NCBI RefSeq assembly: GCF_000003195.3
Contig: NC_012875.2
Span: 11,932,174-11,996,173 of the forward strand
DNA from: Sorghum bicolor
Taxonomy: Eukaryota; Streptophyta; Magnoliopsida; Poales; Poaceae
Reading direction: 5' to 3'
DNA length: 64,000 nt
Shown: positions 45,701 through 57,652 of the stretch, one piece after another
How the letters are laid out: every line of letters starts with the position of its first letter
How positions within the stretch are numbered: position 1 is the stretch's first letter
The notes under the pieces: generated by a model
The model's input: only the letters and a program-made list of their open reading frames with translations
What the model was told of the DNA's origin: nothing
The model's database searches: none
Program-made: the position numbers and the translations under genes

Positions 45701-46061
45701 GATGCTGCAAGTAAAGCATGCTGCCAACGAGAAACACAAGAGCATCGGCGTTCTGCAGTCCTCAGGAGAGGAGCTCAAACAAAAGATTTCCAATCTATCG
45801 GCAAGAAGAGAAGCCCTGCTAGCTGAACTTAAGCAAGTGGAAGAGGCCCTGACTCAACCTCAGCAAGAAGAAAGCCAACTGCCCGATGCGCTTAAGATTC
45901 TTCAGCAAGAGATGGATGTCCAAGCCCGCAAAGCACTACAGATGACAAAGAAGTTGAAACCAGTCGAAGGTTCTGCTGATGAAGATACTCGAGAAATAGA
46001 AGAGGCCAACCAGATCCGTCTGCACTCAATATCAACCATCCAGGCTTTGCTGAATCTGTGA
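42777..46061 (+). pseudogene. F: antisense plant-mobile-domain-like gene
   Basis: The best copy of the antisense gene. Exon 1 42777-42803; intron 42804-42915 (112 bp, the same length as in D); exon 2 42916-44361 with the mobile-domain-like part (DTFNAFIFSHDPASPTL, GGPWWFINMWLNVDMHK); intron 44362-44438; exon 3 44439-44636; intron 44637-44698; a 30-bp exon 44699-44728; intron 44729-44818; exon 5 44819-45289 with a basic Pro/Lys-rich hinge (PPKRKGPKSTKTQPKRQR, nuclear-signal-like); intron 45290-45364; last exon to 46061 with a coiled coil. All introns have GT/AG ends. Stops at 43060, 44167 and 45268, plus frameshifts in the last exon near 45600-45690, disable it. The antisense position and intron set suggest a captured host-type gene. 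Biochemical role unknown. Confidence 0.8.
44699..44728 (+). other. F: 30-bp microexon of the antisense gene
   Basis: Ten codons (GTSAATRTSS) between CCTTTCAG and GTAACG, in phase with the flanking exons. In D the matching stretch has lost the flanking AG and GT dinucleotides. Confidence 0.5.
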
Positions 46062-46201
46062 ACTCTTCATCGGCAACTTGTTTAATTCTGTTTTCAAAAA
46101 CTTCAATCATTTTGGTCCAGCCGATAGGATTGTATCGGCATTTAAACTTCATGCATGGCTCCGGATACACTTAATATTTTGTCCAGCCGATAGGACTGTT
46201 A
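46062..46201. repeat. F: repeats between convergent genes
   Basis: Two diverged units, each with TCCAGCCGATAGGA followed by ATCGGCAT or ATCAGCAT and TTTAAAC or ATAAAC, inverted relative to the pair in D at 34504-34643. They fill the gap between the stop of the antisense gene and the integrase stop. Confidence 0.65.
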
Positions 46202-47444
46202 TCAGCATATAAACCTTCGCGCATCAATCCAGATACTCGGGTAGTATTTCTTCAAATATTTTCCAGTTAATGCCCTAGGAAATTCAACTCCTTCGAGAGT
46301 TTCTAAAATATAAGCATTGCCTGGAGCAGATCGATTTATCCGATAAGGACCCTCCCAATTAGGAGACCATTTTCCAAATTTTGAGCTTTTAGTCCCAATC
46401 GGTACAATCAGTTTCCACACCAAATCTCTATCAGCAAACTCTTTTGTCATACCACTTAGCAACTCTCTTCTTATTTTCCTCTATGCTGATTAAAGCTCTC
46501 AACCGATGCCCTGCTAAATCATGCAACTCAGCTTTCATCAAAGTAGCATAGTCATCGGCAGTTAGCTGATCCTGAGAAAACATCTGCCTGGAACCAGTTT
46601 TAATTTCCCATGGTAATACTACATCATGTCCATACACCAATTGATAAGGCGATACTTTGGTTGAACCATGACATGCCATCCGATATGACCATAAGGCTTC
46701 ATTTAACAATGTGTGCCATTTCCTGGGATTTTCTTCAATAATCCGTTTAATAAGCTTAATACATTTGTTAGAAGCTTCGGCCTGCCCATTAGCTTGACCA
46801 TAGTAAGGAGAAGAGTTCAACACTTTAATCCCCATACCGATTGCAAACTCATCAAACTCTCTTGAGGTAAACATAGTACCCTGATCGGTAGTGATTGTTT
46901 GGGGAATGCCAAATCGGTAAATGATATGCTCCTTCACAAAATCAATCATATTGGCCGATGTTACTTTCTTCAAAGGAATAGCCTAAAGCCACTTAGTGAA
47001 GTAATCAGTGGCAACTAGGATGAACTTACGCACTTTGCTTGATGGTGGATAGATCTGACCGATGAGATTAATAGCCCAACCCCTAAACGGCCAAGGTTTA
47101 ATAATAGGATTCATAGTCGATGCGGGCGCCCTTTTAATATTGCCAAACTTCTGGCACCCTTGACACCCTTTGAAATACTTGAAACAATCCTCAAGTATAG
47201 TCGGCCAATAATATTCATTTCTCCTAATCATCCACTTCATCTTGAAAGCCGATTGATGTGCTCCACATACTCCTTCATGAATTTCGCCCATCAAGCTCTT
47301 GGATTCATCTTCACCTAAACATTTGAGCAAAACTCCATCTATTGTCCGATAATACAATTCTTCTTCAAGGAGTACATACTTTGTAGCTCGAAACCTAACA
47401 CGTCTTTCAACTTTCCTGGATGGATCCTTTAAATAATCAATAAT
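46202..47444 (-). pseudogene. F: integrase
   Basis: Three blocks: the zinc region (HEGVCGAH, CFKYFKGCQGCQKFG) at 47357-46983, the core (TTDQGTMFT, QAEASNK) and the C-terminal part (SPNWEGPYRINRS) ending at 46202. The first catalytic position reads GWAINLIGQI where D has GWAIDLIGQI, so the first Asp is replaced by Asn. A stop lies at about 46981 and a shift near 46440. Inactive. Confidence 0.85.
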
Positions 47445-48428
47445 TTATTTTCTCCAATCATCAGCACCGACTGTCGATAATACTTCCTGGATAGGTTGAT
47501 ATCCTGAGGCATGTTGAGCCAACCAGTTAGCTTCTTTATTTTGTAACCAAGGAATGTGCTCTAATTGGAAATCCCTGAATTCCTTCAACAATTGTACACA
47601 TTTCTCATAATATGCTATTAAAACCTCACTTCGGCAATCATAACTCCTAGCCATCTGGTTTATAACAAGCATAGAATCACCAAAATTTTCAACAACATCG
47701 GCATGAACTTCCTTTAATAACTCTAATCCTTTGATCAAAGCTTGGTACCCAGCTTGATTATTTGTCGACGTGGCAACAATCGGTAAAGAAAACTCATACT
47801 TCTTTCCCCGAGGAGAAATCAGCACTATACCGATTCCTGCCCCTTGATCACATGTAGATCCATCAAAGAAGAGCGTCCAAGGAACAATCTCCAAATCATC
47901 CACTACACCACAATGGTGACTTACAAAATCGGCCATGATCTGCCCCTTAATTGATTTAGCCGATTCATAACGCAAGTCGAATTCCGACAATGCTAATATC
48001 CACTTGCCGATTCTACCACTCATAATCGGCATTGATAACATGTAACGGAATACATCATCTTTGCATATAACGGTGCATTTGGCCGACAGCAAGTAATGTC
48101 TCAATTTGACACAAGAAAAGTACAAGCATAAGCATAATTTTTCAATAGCCGAATACCATGTCTTGGCATCTACCAATCTTCTACTTAGATAGTAAATCAC
48201 ACACTCCCTGACTTCAAATTCTTAAATGAGAGCCGAACCGATGACCATATCATCGGTAGACAAATATAATCTAAAATGCTTTCCTTGTTGAGGTGGAACC
48301 AAAACTGGAGGATTTGTCAAATAATTCTTGATTTCATCCAATGCAAATTGTTGCTCCTTTCCCCACACAAATTCTTGATCGGCTTTTAACCTAAGCAAAG
48401 GGTTGAAAGCACGAATTTTACCCAACAA
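47445..48428 (-). pseudogene. F: RNase H and archaeal-type RNase H
   Basis: The first RNase H (LYLSTDDMVIGSALI, YYLSRRLVDAKTWYS) has a TAA at about 48222. It is followed by the archaeal-type domain: FFDGSTCDQGAGIGIVLIS, NNQAGYQAL, FGDSMLVINQ, NKEANWLAQHA. The catalytic Glu of the archaeal-type domain is Gly here (NNQAGYQ against NNQAEYQ in D). Confidence 0.85.
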
Positions 48429-49431
48429 ATTAGATATAAATCATCTGATAAAATTAATCTTGCCGATCAACGATTGAAGTTCAGTTTTATTGGTGGGAGC
48501 AACTATTTTGTTGATGGCATCAATGGATTTCCTACTAATTTCAATCCCCCTTTGATGCACCATGAAACCAAGAAACTGCCCTACTGATACACCGAAAGCA
48601 CATTTATTAGGATTCATCTTCAAGCCATGTTTCCTCGGGCACTCCAATACTTTTTGTAGATCAGCTAGATGCTTTATGAAATCTCCACACTTGACCACCA
48701 CGTCATCAATATAGATTTCTACCAATTTAAAGATGAATTCGTGAAAAATAAAACTCATAGCCCTCTAATAAGTAGCACCGGCATTTTTCAAGCAAAAAGT
48801 CATGACTATCCACTCAAACAATCTAACATGACCAAGACCTCTAAATGCAGTCTTGGGAATATCTTCTTCAGCCATGAATATTTGATTGTACGCTGCATTA
48901 CCATCCATGAAGCTAATAATTCGATGTCCAGCCGCAGCATAAACCAACAAATCGGCAACTGGCATTAGATAACCATCCATCGGCGTAGCTTTATTAAGAT
49001 TCATAAAGGCAATGCAAACACAAAGCTTTCCATTCTTTTTATAAATAGGGACAACATTAGAAATCCATTCGGCACCCCGATTGCCAAATAAACTAAGCTT
49101 CAATAAGTTTGGCTATTTCAGCCTTAATATCAGGGAGAATATTAGGATTGCATCGACGTGTTGGTTGCTGATGCAGCCAAAATCCAGACTTAATAGGCAA
49201 CCGATGTTCAACAATTGATCGGTCTCAACCAGGCGTCTCGGTATAATCCCAAGCAAAGCAATCTTTATATTCCTTTAACAACTCAGTTAATTGTTGCTTA
49301 CACTCAGAATCTAACTTAGCACTAATAAAAGTAGGTCTTGGCTTATCGCCATTACCTATATCTACTTCTACTAGATCATCAGCCGATGTAAACCTCTGCC
49401 CTAACTTTCCATCATCGGCGAACCTATCCAT
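48429..49431 (-). pseudogene. F: reverse transcriptase
   Basis: Starts at the TAATG overlap with PR (ATG 49431-49429, MDRFADDGKLGQ). Fingers: WISNVVPIYKKNGKLCVCIAF (usually CIDF; Asp to Ala). A stop follows KNAGATY at about 48763. YIDD is at 48702-48713, then GFMVHQRGIEIS. A stop near 49224 and a shift near 49085 break it further. Confidence 0.85.
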
Positions 49432-50130
49432 TAAAACTCTTTATCAGAACCGACTGCTTGGATCGGTGGAATTTCATAGTCGGCAACATTGAGAAAATCT
49501 TTCTCCCAAACATCCCCTAAAATGCATCTGGTCCTCTCATAAATATCTGATTCTACTGATGCAATGACATATGAAGAATCTCCGAGGACAATTTCAATCT
49601 TGTCACCTACCCACCGAACAAGGCAGTGGTGCATTGTAGAAGGAATACAACAATTGGCATGAATCCAATCTCTCACCCAGTAGCAAATTGTATGCACCTT
49701 TTCCACTGATGACAAAGAAAATCATCGGCAATATCTTGCTGCCGATGGTCAGTTCATTACATATAGCTCCCTTGACTGGAGACACATTCCCTTCAAAATC
49801 TTTCAACATCATATCGTTGTTGGTCAGATCTTGGTCTCCTTTGCCAAGTTTCTGATATACTGCGTAAGGCATAATATTGATAGTAGCTCCCCCATCAATG
49901 AGTATCTTGGACATCGTCAGCCCATCAACCTTGCCTTTGACAAACAAAGCTTTAAGATGCTTCCTTTCTTCATTGAAAGGCTTCTCAAACATGGTTATCA
50001 TTGTATCAAGTGCTAACTGAGCTATCTGGTCAGGGAAATTTGCTCCTTCATCATCACTAAAGGGTGCAAGTAACTCCATCAGCAACATAAATACCATGTT
50101 AACATCTGCCGATGGTCCTTTTCCCTTGAT
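49431..50130 (-). pseudogene. F: protease
   Basis: Continuous with the gag frame above it: FPDQIAQLALDTM, KILIDGGATINIMP (catalytic IDGG), and GAYNLLLGERLD, where one shift separates it from VRDWIHANCCIPST (49715-49431). The TAA stop overlaps the RT start as TAATG. Confidence 0.85.
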
Positions 50131-51798
50131 ATCCAATTGCTGCCGACTCTCAGATTTACAAAAATTCTCTTCCTTATTCAATTCTTCTTGCCATTCTCGC
50201 TGCATCCTCCTTTTCTGTGTCCTTGTCAATCCTTCTGGACACCATTGGGGAAGCTGTGTCCTCTGCACTGGCTGATAACGAACTTCCCTTGATTCTACCT
50301 GATGAGTATTAGGATCCCTGTAGAAAATAAATTCATCGGGCACCCGGGCATTTGCCATTTCTTCAAGCTCCTCTTGGTTCCTTGGAAAATACCCAACACG
50401 TCCACCAAGCCTGTCATGCATGCTGAGTCTGCCCCCCAGCCTATCATGAATTGACATTCTTCCCCTGATTGGCTCATTAAAGCGTCGATCATCATTCTGG
50501 AATCGTCGATCTGGTCGATGATACCGATTATAACCATTGCATTCAGGGTAGTCTCTAACAGTTGGTAACTTTTGCTCCCAACAATGAATAAAGAAGGGGC
50601 AATTCCAGTGATCTTTGTGCCAATTCCTGTCTTGTCAGCGTCTTTCTTCTTCTCAGCATCGATCCTCTTGCTGACGGCAGTGCCGATCCTCACATTGCTG
50701 CCATGTTTCCTGATGCCGTCTATGAGTGATCACAATGCCAGATCGAGGAGGTCTCCCAGAGCTCCTACCCTCCTGAATCAAACCTTTGCCCTTGGCATCA
50801 TCAGTAGTTACCTGATGCTGGGGATCAACTGATGTGCTTCTTTCAGCAGCTTCCGACGTCAAGACCTTGGTTTTACCTTTGGCATCCAACATGTTTGCGG
50901 GGAAAGGATGTTGATCAATCTTCATCGGCTACTAAGTTTTGTAATTATCAAATTTAATTCTCCCAGATTCTATAGCTGATTTCAGCTGTTGCTTGAACAC
51001 TTTGCACTCGTTTGTGCTGTGTGATGTTGCATTATGCCATTCGCAATATTTGATCTTTTTCAATTCTTCTGCCGATGGAATCACATGATTAGGTGATAGC
51101 TTAATCTGCACCTCGAGAAGGAGAAAATCACATATCCTATCGGCTTTGGTAATATCAAAGGCAAACTTTTCTGGTTCTTTCTGGCCAAAAGGACAGGACA
51201 TCGGCTTTTTGTTCTTTACCCATTCTGCTATGTCGATGACCGGTTCTTCATCAGAATCTGAACTTGCTGCCTCATCAACAAATGACACCTTTTTGTTCCA
51301 AGTTTTCCTAGGTTCAAAGGCCTTGATATCTTGATCAGAGATCCTCTGCACCAAATGACTCAGACTTTCAAACTCTTGAGAAGCATACTTATCTTTCAAG
51401 TGTGGTAACAACCCCTAAAAAGCCAAATCAGCTAGTTGCCGATCATCTAAAACCAAACTGTAACATTTATTCTTAACATCCCTCAACCTTTGTACAAAGC
51501 TCTCAACCGATTCATCATTGCACTGCCTTAGCCTTACTAAATTGGTAATCTTCTTTTCATGGACCCCAAAAAAGAAATATTTGTGGAACTGCTTCTCTAG
51601 ATCGACCCAAGTAATCACAGAATTTGGAGGCAATGAAATAAACCAAGTAAATGCCGATCCTGACAAAGATGATGAAAATAAGCGAACTCTTAATTCATCT
51701 CTGTTAGCAGCCTCTCCACATTGGATGATGAATCGATTGACATGTTCCATTGTCGATGTATCATCTTGCCCAGATAACTTAGTGAAATCTGGCACCTT
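50131..51798 (-). pseudogene. F: gag, interrupted by G
   Basis: Read right to left from 51798: VPDFTKLSGQDDTSTMEHVN, SAFTWFISLPPNSVITW, RLRQCNDESVESFVQRLR (51885-51415 frame). After a stop the second block (51411-50932) has the Cys/His cluster YCEWHNATSHSTNECK. The region continues with shifts at about 50930 and 50600 to the protease. It breaks off at AAGGT (51794-51798) where G entered; in D the same position reads WYKVPDF. Confidence 0.85.
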
Positions 51799-54700
51799 TG
51801 TGGCAGAACCTCCTAAGTGTTTGGGCCCACCGACACCTGTCATTGTCCCAAGGACCTCTGACGGTGATGCCGGGGATCCTCCCACTCTAGAAGTCCGATG
51901 AGCATCTCAGGACGCTCATTCCACCGCTACCTGGGGCGTATCAAACAAGCTCGTCTTGACCACCAGCAATGGTCAATTAACGAAAATGTCTTCTCCTCGC
52001 CCTTAAAGGATAGCAAGTGGCCACCTTAACACGAGGATCACTCGTTGCGAAGACATTGCAGTATCACAGACGACACAAGACCAAAATAATATTTCAGAGT
52101 AAAGCAGCGGAAGTATTACATAACTTAATTTACAAAAGGAGTTCTTCCAAATAGCAGAGTGTTATTACAAGCTAGGTCCAGCGGAGCAACTTAAACTTTA
52201 ACACAGAGATTACAAATTTACAGACCCTGCCCATGGGTCACGCTCACTCTTCTTCGTCGTCAACCTCGACGACGGACAGACAACAGGGTCCGAAACAGGT
52301 CGGCTCCTGAGCTTCCCCTGCAACAGGGGTTATAAAACCCTGAGTACGGGAGTACTCAACAAGACTTACCCGGTAGAAAAAGAGGAGAAAATAGGAATGC
52401 AGGCTTAGGGTAGACAAGGAGTGGCTGAGCAAGGAGCCAAAAAGTTTTGCTAAAAAGCTTACTAATAGTGCATCCTTACGTTCAAGTTTTACCCACGAAT
52501 TCCTCTCCTCAAGAGGTCAAGGAGTTCGAGGACAGTCTATCTAGTTGCCTCCCACAGACAAGGCTGTGAGTTCCTAGTCCTAAATCAAAGTATTATCCAT
52601 TCGACGGCCATAGCTTCATGTCGCTCTGAGTTCGGGAATTGGGATCCGAACCTCATGAGACATTTCCCCTTCCTCATTTTATCACTTAGTTGCATATTTA
52701 GCTACGATGAGGGTCAGTGGATTGAGTCTCCCAATCGGGGAGCAACGACGATTCTAACCGCTTAGCAATCCAGCTGGAGTTCCTAACCACCCGACATATG
52801 TAGAACCAAATCTTGCATATGTCAACCAAAATCAAGCTCTCCCCAAATTTGACCAGGTTCCCGTCACCCGAGAGCATAGTACTCCACCATCCTACAGTCG
52901 ATCTAGATGTTTCCCGGTCATCTCGGATCCGTAAGGTGGGTACACACAACTCTCGCCATCTCTCCACGCCCAGTGCGCGAGTAGCTGTTCGCATCGAGGG
53001 ATCACAAGACCGGGCTTACCGAGGGCAAGTGGCTAGTACTATCAATTCTCAACCCATCAGGCCACCAACGGACCGGTCCTTAACCGACAGAGTTGGAGAC
53101 ACTACTTTAAGACTCCATTCTTAAAGTAAGTCCACCGACCGGTCTCAAATTGAAACATCATTGATCATAAGTGTATTCCACAACAACCCTTCAAACTTTC
53201 TTGTTTGAAAACCTATCTAGTAGCAGGGCTAAGCATCACTACGCCATTTCAAAATAAAACAGGTGCCAAGGACAAGATAACAGATATCAAGGTAGTAAAT
53301 GCAGCAAGTAGGTTAACCCAATTCTCAACTACCTAATGCAGCATTTTCAATTCATAAGTGATAAAGGGTTTAAAACATTCAAGGAGGCGTTAATGCATCC
53401 GGGGCTTACCTTGGTTGCAGGGCAGAGATGGACCCTCGGAGACTTCCCAAGTCTCGGATCCGACTTCGTCGAACGGAGCACCGACCTCGGGGTTCGGTTC
53501 AACGGTCGCTCCTTCGGTCACGTGCACTATACGCAAAATGATGGATGCTCATGATATGCGTATGACAGATATGTAAGAAGGACTAAATTAAGTATAATTG
53601 GTCTTCTCGGTGCAACACAGACTAACTAAAAAGTAAAGTTGTTTAACATCTTAGTGTCTTTACCCAAGAGGTTGCATCTGTAAACTAAGATTCCTCTTAA
53701 TTCATAATTATCCTAAATTAATTAATTATTAATCCTTTTTATCTTAATTAATTCTTAATTAAATACTAATAGTAGTAATTAAGTATTAATGCCAAACAAT
53801 AATTAAATGCCAAAGGCCATTAAGGTTAATGACCTTATGTCATCACACAATCCCACAATCACTCAACCCTAATTATGAGGATTTAACTAATTATTATCTA
53901 ATTATTTTAGCATTATTATTTAATTATTAAATAAGGGTCTAATAATACTTTATTCAAACATCATCCAAATGCTACCAAATTTTGTGTGGAGCCAGGGAAT
54001 AATATTCAGAGGCATCCCACAAATTTTGGTGATTTTTGGACATATAAATAAATTACTAAAATTCATAGAAGTTTTATTCATTAAATAAAAGAGGCAATTT
54101 TTATACACTTGCAAACTACCAGAAAAGGAAACCTACTATTTTTCTTGTGTTCTACTTATTTCATGGAACCTATACAAAAAATTTCATCATTTTTGGAGCA
54201 GCACATAATTTATTACACAACATCAAACATAAATCAAAAACTGCAGAAAAAGAAAAAGAAAAAAAAACAAAACTATGCCGCGAGCGGCCCAGGAATCCGG
54301 CGTACAGGCCGGCCCGCTCCCGCCCGGGCCACGCGGGCACTGCGCGCGTTTCCCCCCTCTCAGGCGGTCGCTGACGGGCGGGTCCCGCCCGTCAGATCCT
54401 CCTCCTACCTCCCGCCATCGGCTCGGCCGACTTCCGGCACGCCGTCGGTAAGCCTCCGGCTCCTGTGGCGGGGTGGTTTAGCGTCTACGGCCCCTTGCAC
54501 ATACTCTGGGACCCTCAGATCAAGCATTATCCCTCTCTAACCCCCTTGCCTGCGTCCATGGCGGACGGTGAGGCTATCGGCGCGGGCACCGGCCACTACA
54601 AGCGGGTAGAACACAAACCAACCAGCGCATAAGCTTTAGGGGCTCACCACGACTCTGACAAGGTAGAACGCGGCGGTTGAAAAGCTCAGGGAAAGGCTGG

Positions 54701-55816
54701 CCACGGCGAGGTGCTTGCGGCGGGTTGGAGCTACGGTAGGGTAGAGCGTGTGTTTGGGGCGCAATCGATGGCTACGAGCTTGGCGAAGCTATGGGAGTGC
54801 TCGGATGGCTCGGAAGGGAAGCAGGCGAGGGGAATTTTAGGGGCGCAGCAAGGTCGTCGGCGTCGGGCGAAAAAAAGAAAAGCAAGGCAGCCGCGCAGTG
54901 GGAGCACCGAGGGGAGTGGATGAGCACGCCGGGGACTTGTCCACTTCACGACGGGCTCGCGCAGCCAAGCAGCTGCGTGGCTAGGCGCGTGGCGGCGCGT
55001 GCGAAGGCGGCTCTGCTCTGGCGGCAGAGCACCCCCCTGCTCAGCACTGTAGCAATCCATATCCACTTGCTCTGTCTTTTTGTGAAATTCGGCCAAAACA
55101 TGAACTAAAGCCAAATTGCCACCAAAATGAAAGTTGTGCAAAATTTTATAAGCTACAAATCATCTGTTGGTGACCAAGGCTAATTCTGAAAGGAACTTGG
55201 TGAATTTAACAAAACAGTTTGAAATTCAAAAACCAATTTGGGGAAATTCAAATTTTTGAATTGGGGACAAATCATAATTTCCAAAATTACTTTTGATTTT
55301 TCAAAACAACTTGAAAAACTCCCAACATGAAAGTTGTGAACAACTTTCATGTTGGTCACTTTTCAAAATTCCAAATAGATTTTGAATTGGAGGTTCAAAT
55401 TGGAAAAGGGGACACTTTTTGGAAATCTGCATTTTCAAAATTACTTTAAATTTTGTATTGAAACTTCAAAAACTCAAAACATCAAAGTAGTACATCTTGA
55501 CAGGATCTACAACTTTACTTTTGGACTCAACCTCAAATTTTGCTTGGTTTTTAAATTATGCAAAAGGGGGCAATTCTAGGGTTCAGAAATCAGGGTTTTC
55601 TCCCCTAATCTCCCGGAAATCTTTCACCCTAGGGTTTTAGCAACCATCTCAAGCATCCACACACAATATAAACACACTTTAATTCCCTAAGCACATTCAA
55701 CCAAATTTAAACTTGTTTTAAGTTAATGCATTAGGGTGTGCTTAATAAATATGCTGTGCAATGCGGATGATGACATGATTCAAATTTTTAGTAACCGTAA
55801 CATCGGGGATGTTACA
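51799..55816 (-). mobile_element. G: 3' LTR, 4.0 kb
   Basis: Bounded by TGTGGCAGAACC (51799) and GGATGTTACA (55816). In element orientation it starts TGTAACATCC and ends GGTTCTGCCACA, like A and K. A GC-rich block covers about 54280-55080, an AT-rich block 53640-54080, and a short acidic frame 53390-53521. The ORFs in the GC-rich block are not conserved and are not called. Confidence 0.85.
53390..53521 (-). CDS. Short acidic frame inside the G LTR
   Basis: Forty-three codons plus stop on the minus strand: VTEGATVEPNPEVGAPFDEV, then QGKPRMH. Weakly similar in composition and position to the frames in A and K, with the shared GKPR. An AG (GTATAG) that could act as acceptor lies just upstream. 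Function unknown. Confidence 0.3.
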   Translation of the reverse strand: MTEGATVEPNPEVGAPFDEVGSETWEVSEGPSLPCNQGKPRMH

Positions 55817-55853
55817 ACCCTTCCCCCTTAAAGAAATCTCGTCCCCGAGATTT
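55817..55853 (-). other. G: polypurine tract and palindrome
   Basis: ACCCTTCCCCCTTAAAG (a purine tract on the minus strand) abuts the LTR. Next to it, AAATCTCGTCCCCGAGATTT (55834-55853) is a perfect 8-bp-arm palindrome. A has a degenerate version. Confidence 0.85.
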
Positions 55854-56018
55854 AAAGCCTTAGGGTATGTAATGGAAAAGGAAATTTGTCAAACCCTTTC
55901 ATCTTCAACTCTTTTCATAAAACAAGAAGCTGGGGAAAACTAATCAATCATAAACATATATCTACACTAAGTACATGGCTTCGGCTACTCCTTTCCTTCA
56001 CTAGAGTACACTTCTTAT

Positions 56019-57652
56019 TTATTGGATGTTGTCTTGAAGAGAAGCATGGAACTCAGGAAAATTCTCCATTAGCTTCAGATTCCCATGTGGCTTCCTCTTC
56101 AGAGTGCTGGCTCCATTGCACCTTGTACCATTTGGTAGTTGTCCTTCGAGTAACTCTATTCCTTTGGTCCAATACTCGGATAGGATATTCCGCATAAGTC
56201 AGATCTGGTTTAAGTTCCACATCTTCAATATCTTGAACTTGGTCTGGTACTCGAAGACTCTTTTTCAATTGAGACACATGGAATACATTATGTATCCCGG
56301 ATAATCGTTCGGGCAGTTTAAGGCGGTAAGCTACCTGTCCACATCGGTCAATGATTGGAAATGGACCAATGTAACGGGGCGCTAACTTGCCTTTAACACC
56401 AAAACGATTTACTCCTTTCATTGGGGATACTTTCAAATACACATGATCACCCTTGGCGAACCTTAATGGTCGACGTCTTTGATCGGCATAACTTTTCTGT
56501 CGGGACTGAGCAACTTTCAAATTATTTTGGATTTGTCTAACTTTGTTCTCAGTCTCTTTCACTAAGTCAACCTCGAAGAACCACCTTTCTCCAGGTTCCG
56601 ACCAATGTAGTGGAGTTCGACATCGTCGGCCATACAGTGCCTCAAAGGGAGCCATCTTGATACTCTCTTGGTAGCTATTGTTGTAAGAAAACTCTGCTAG
56701 AGGCAAGCAGTCATCCCACTTATCTGGAAAATTCAGGGCACAAGATCTTAATAGATCTTCTAGGGTTTGATTCACCCTTTCTGTTTGCCCACCTGTTTGA
56801 GGGTGGTAGGCTGTACTGTATAAATGCTTGGTGCCCAAAGATTCATGTAAGCATTTCCAAAACTGGGAGACAAATTGTTTGCCTCTATCTGACACTATTG
56901 TCTTTGTCACCCCATGCAGACTTAGTATACGATCAAAATAGATCTTAGCATAGGTGGAGGTATAATACGATTTCTTTGCCGGTAAGAAGTGTGCTGTTTT
57001 TGTGAGACGATCCACAATGACCCAAATAGAATCAAAGCCTTTAGCCGTCTTGGGCAACCCTACTATGAAATCCATACTTATATCATCCCATTTCCATGCT
57101 GGAATAGGTAAAGGTTGCAACTCTCCAGCGGATTTGAGATGAATAGCTTTGACCTTTCGGCAGGTGTCACATTGGGCCACATAGCGGACTATTTCTATCT
57201 TCATTTTTGTCCACCAAAACCTTTTCTTTAGGTCCTGATACATCTTATTGCTTCCCGGATGAATAGAATACCTCGTGGTATGAGCTTCATCCATGATTTG
57301 TTGACGTAGCTTAGGTACCTTTGGAACCACTAACCGGTTCTTGAACCAGATTACTCCTGCATCATCCACCTTAAAGTCTGTGGGTGCTCTATTAGAAATT
57401 TTCTCTTTAAGATATTTCATGCCTTTATCCTCTTTTTGTGCCTTTATGATTTGATCTTCGAGATTGAAATCAACCGTTAGATTGGCAAGGCTTCCTTGGG
57501 AAATCATTTCTATCCCCAGGTTCTCTAGCTCTTGGCACAAAGTTATGTCTCTAGGCGTCCCTGTTAAACAATTACAGTGGGCCTTACGACTGAGGGCATC
57601 AGCCACTACATTCGCCTTGCCCGGGTGATAATGCACCTCAAGGTCGTAATCT
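56019..57652 (-). pseudogene. G: RNase H end, integrase and chromodomain
   Basis: An open frame of 527 codons (57636-56053) starting in the RNase H/integrase spacer (HYHPGKANVVADALSRK). The zinc motif has HTTRYSIH and CDTC. The catalytic core has DFIVG, IVSDRGKQF and GGQTERVNQ, so the DDE residues are all present. The GPY/F region reads APRYIGPFPIIDRCG and is followed by FHVSQLKKS. The chromodomain runs YKVQWSQHSEEEATWESE. A small deletion near 57640-57655 shifts the frame against RT and removes about nine residues. A second shift near 56080 displaces the last codons; the other frame ends at 56019. Confidence 0.9.

Larger units (their letters stand above)
41487..51798 (-). mobile_element. F: second Tat/Retand-type element, 5' end cut
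   Basis: A minus-strand relative of D. The 3' LTR is 41487-42211, the interior runs to 51798, and the antisense gene lies on the plus strand (42777-46061). G interrupts gag at 51799, so the gag N-terminus and 5' LTR lie beyond G or are lost. CCTAG at 41482-41486 would be one copy of the target duplication; the other is not visible. Coding frames are less damaged than in D but still carry stops. Confidence 0.9.

Noticed and set aside
52813..53124. 103-codon plus-strand frame in the G LTR
   Set aside because: No domain, inside an LTR transcribed from the other strand, no counterpart in A or K.
54109..55141. ORFs of 136-143 codons in the GC-rich part of the G LTR
   Set aside because: Same reasoning: low-stop GC-rich LTR sequence, nothing comparable in A or K.
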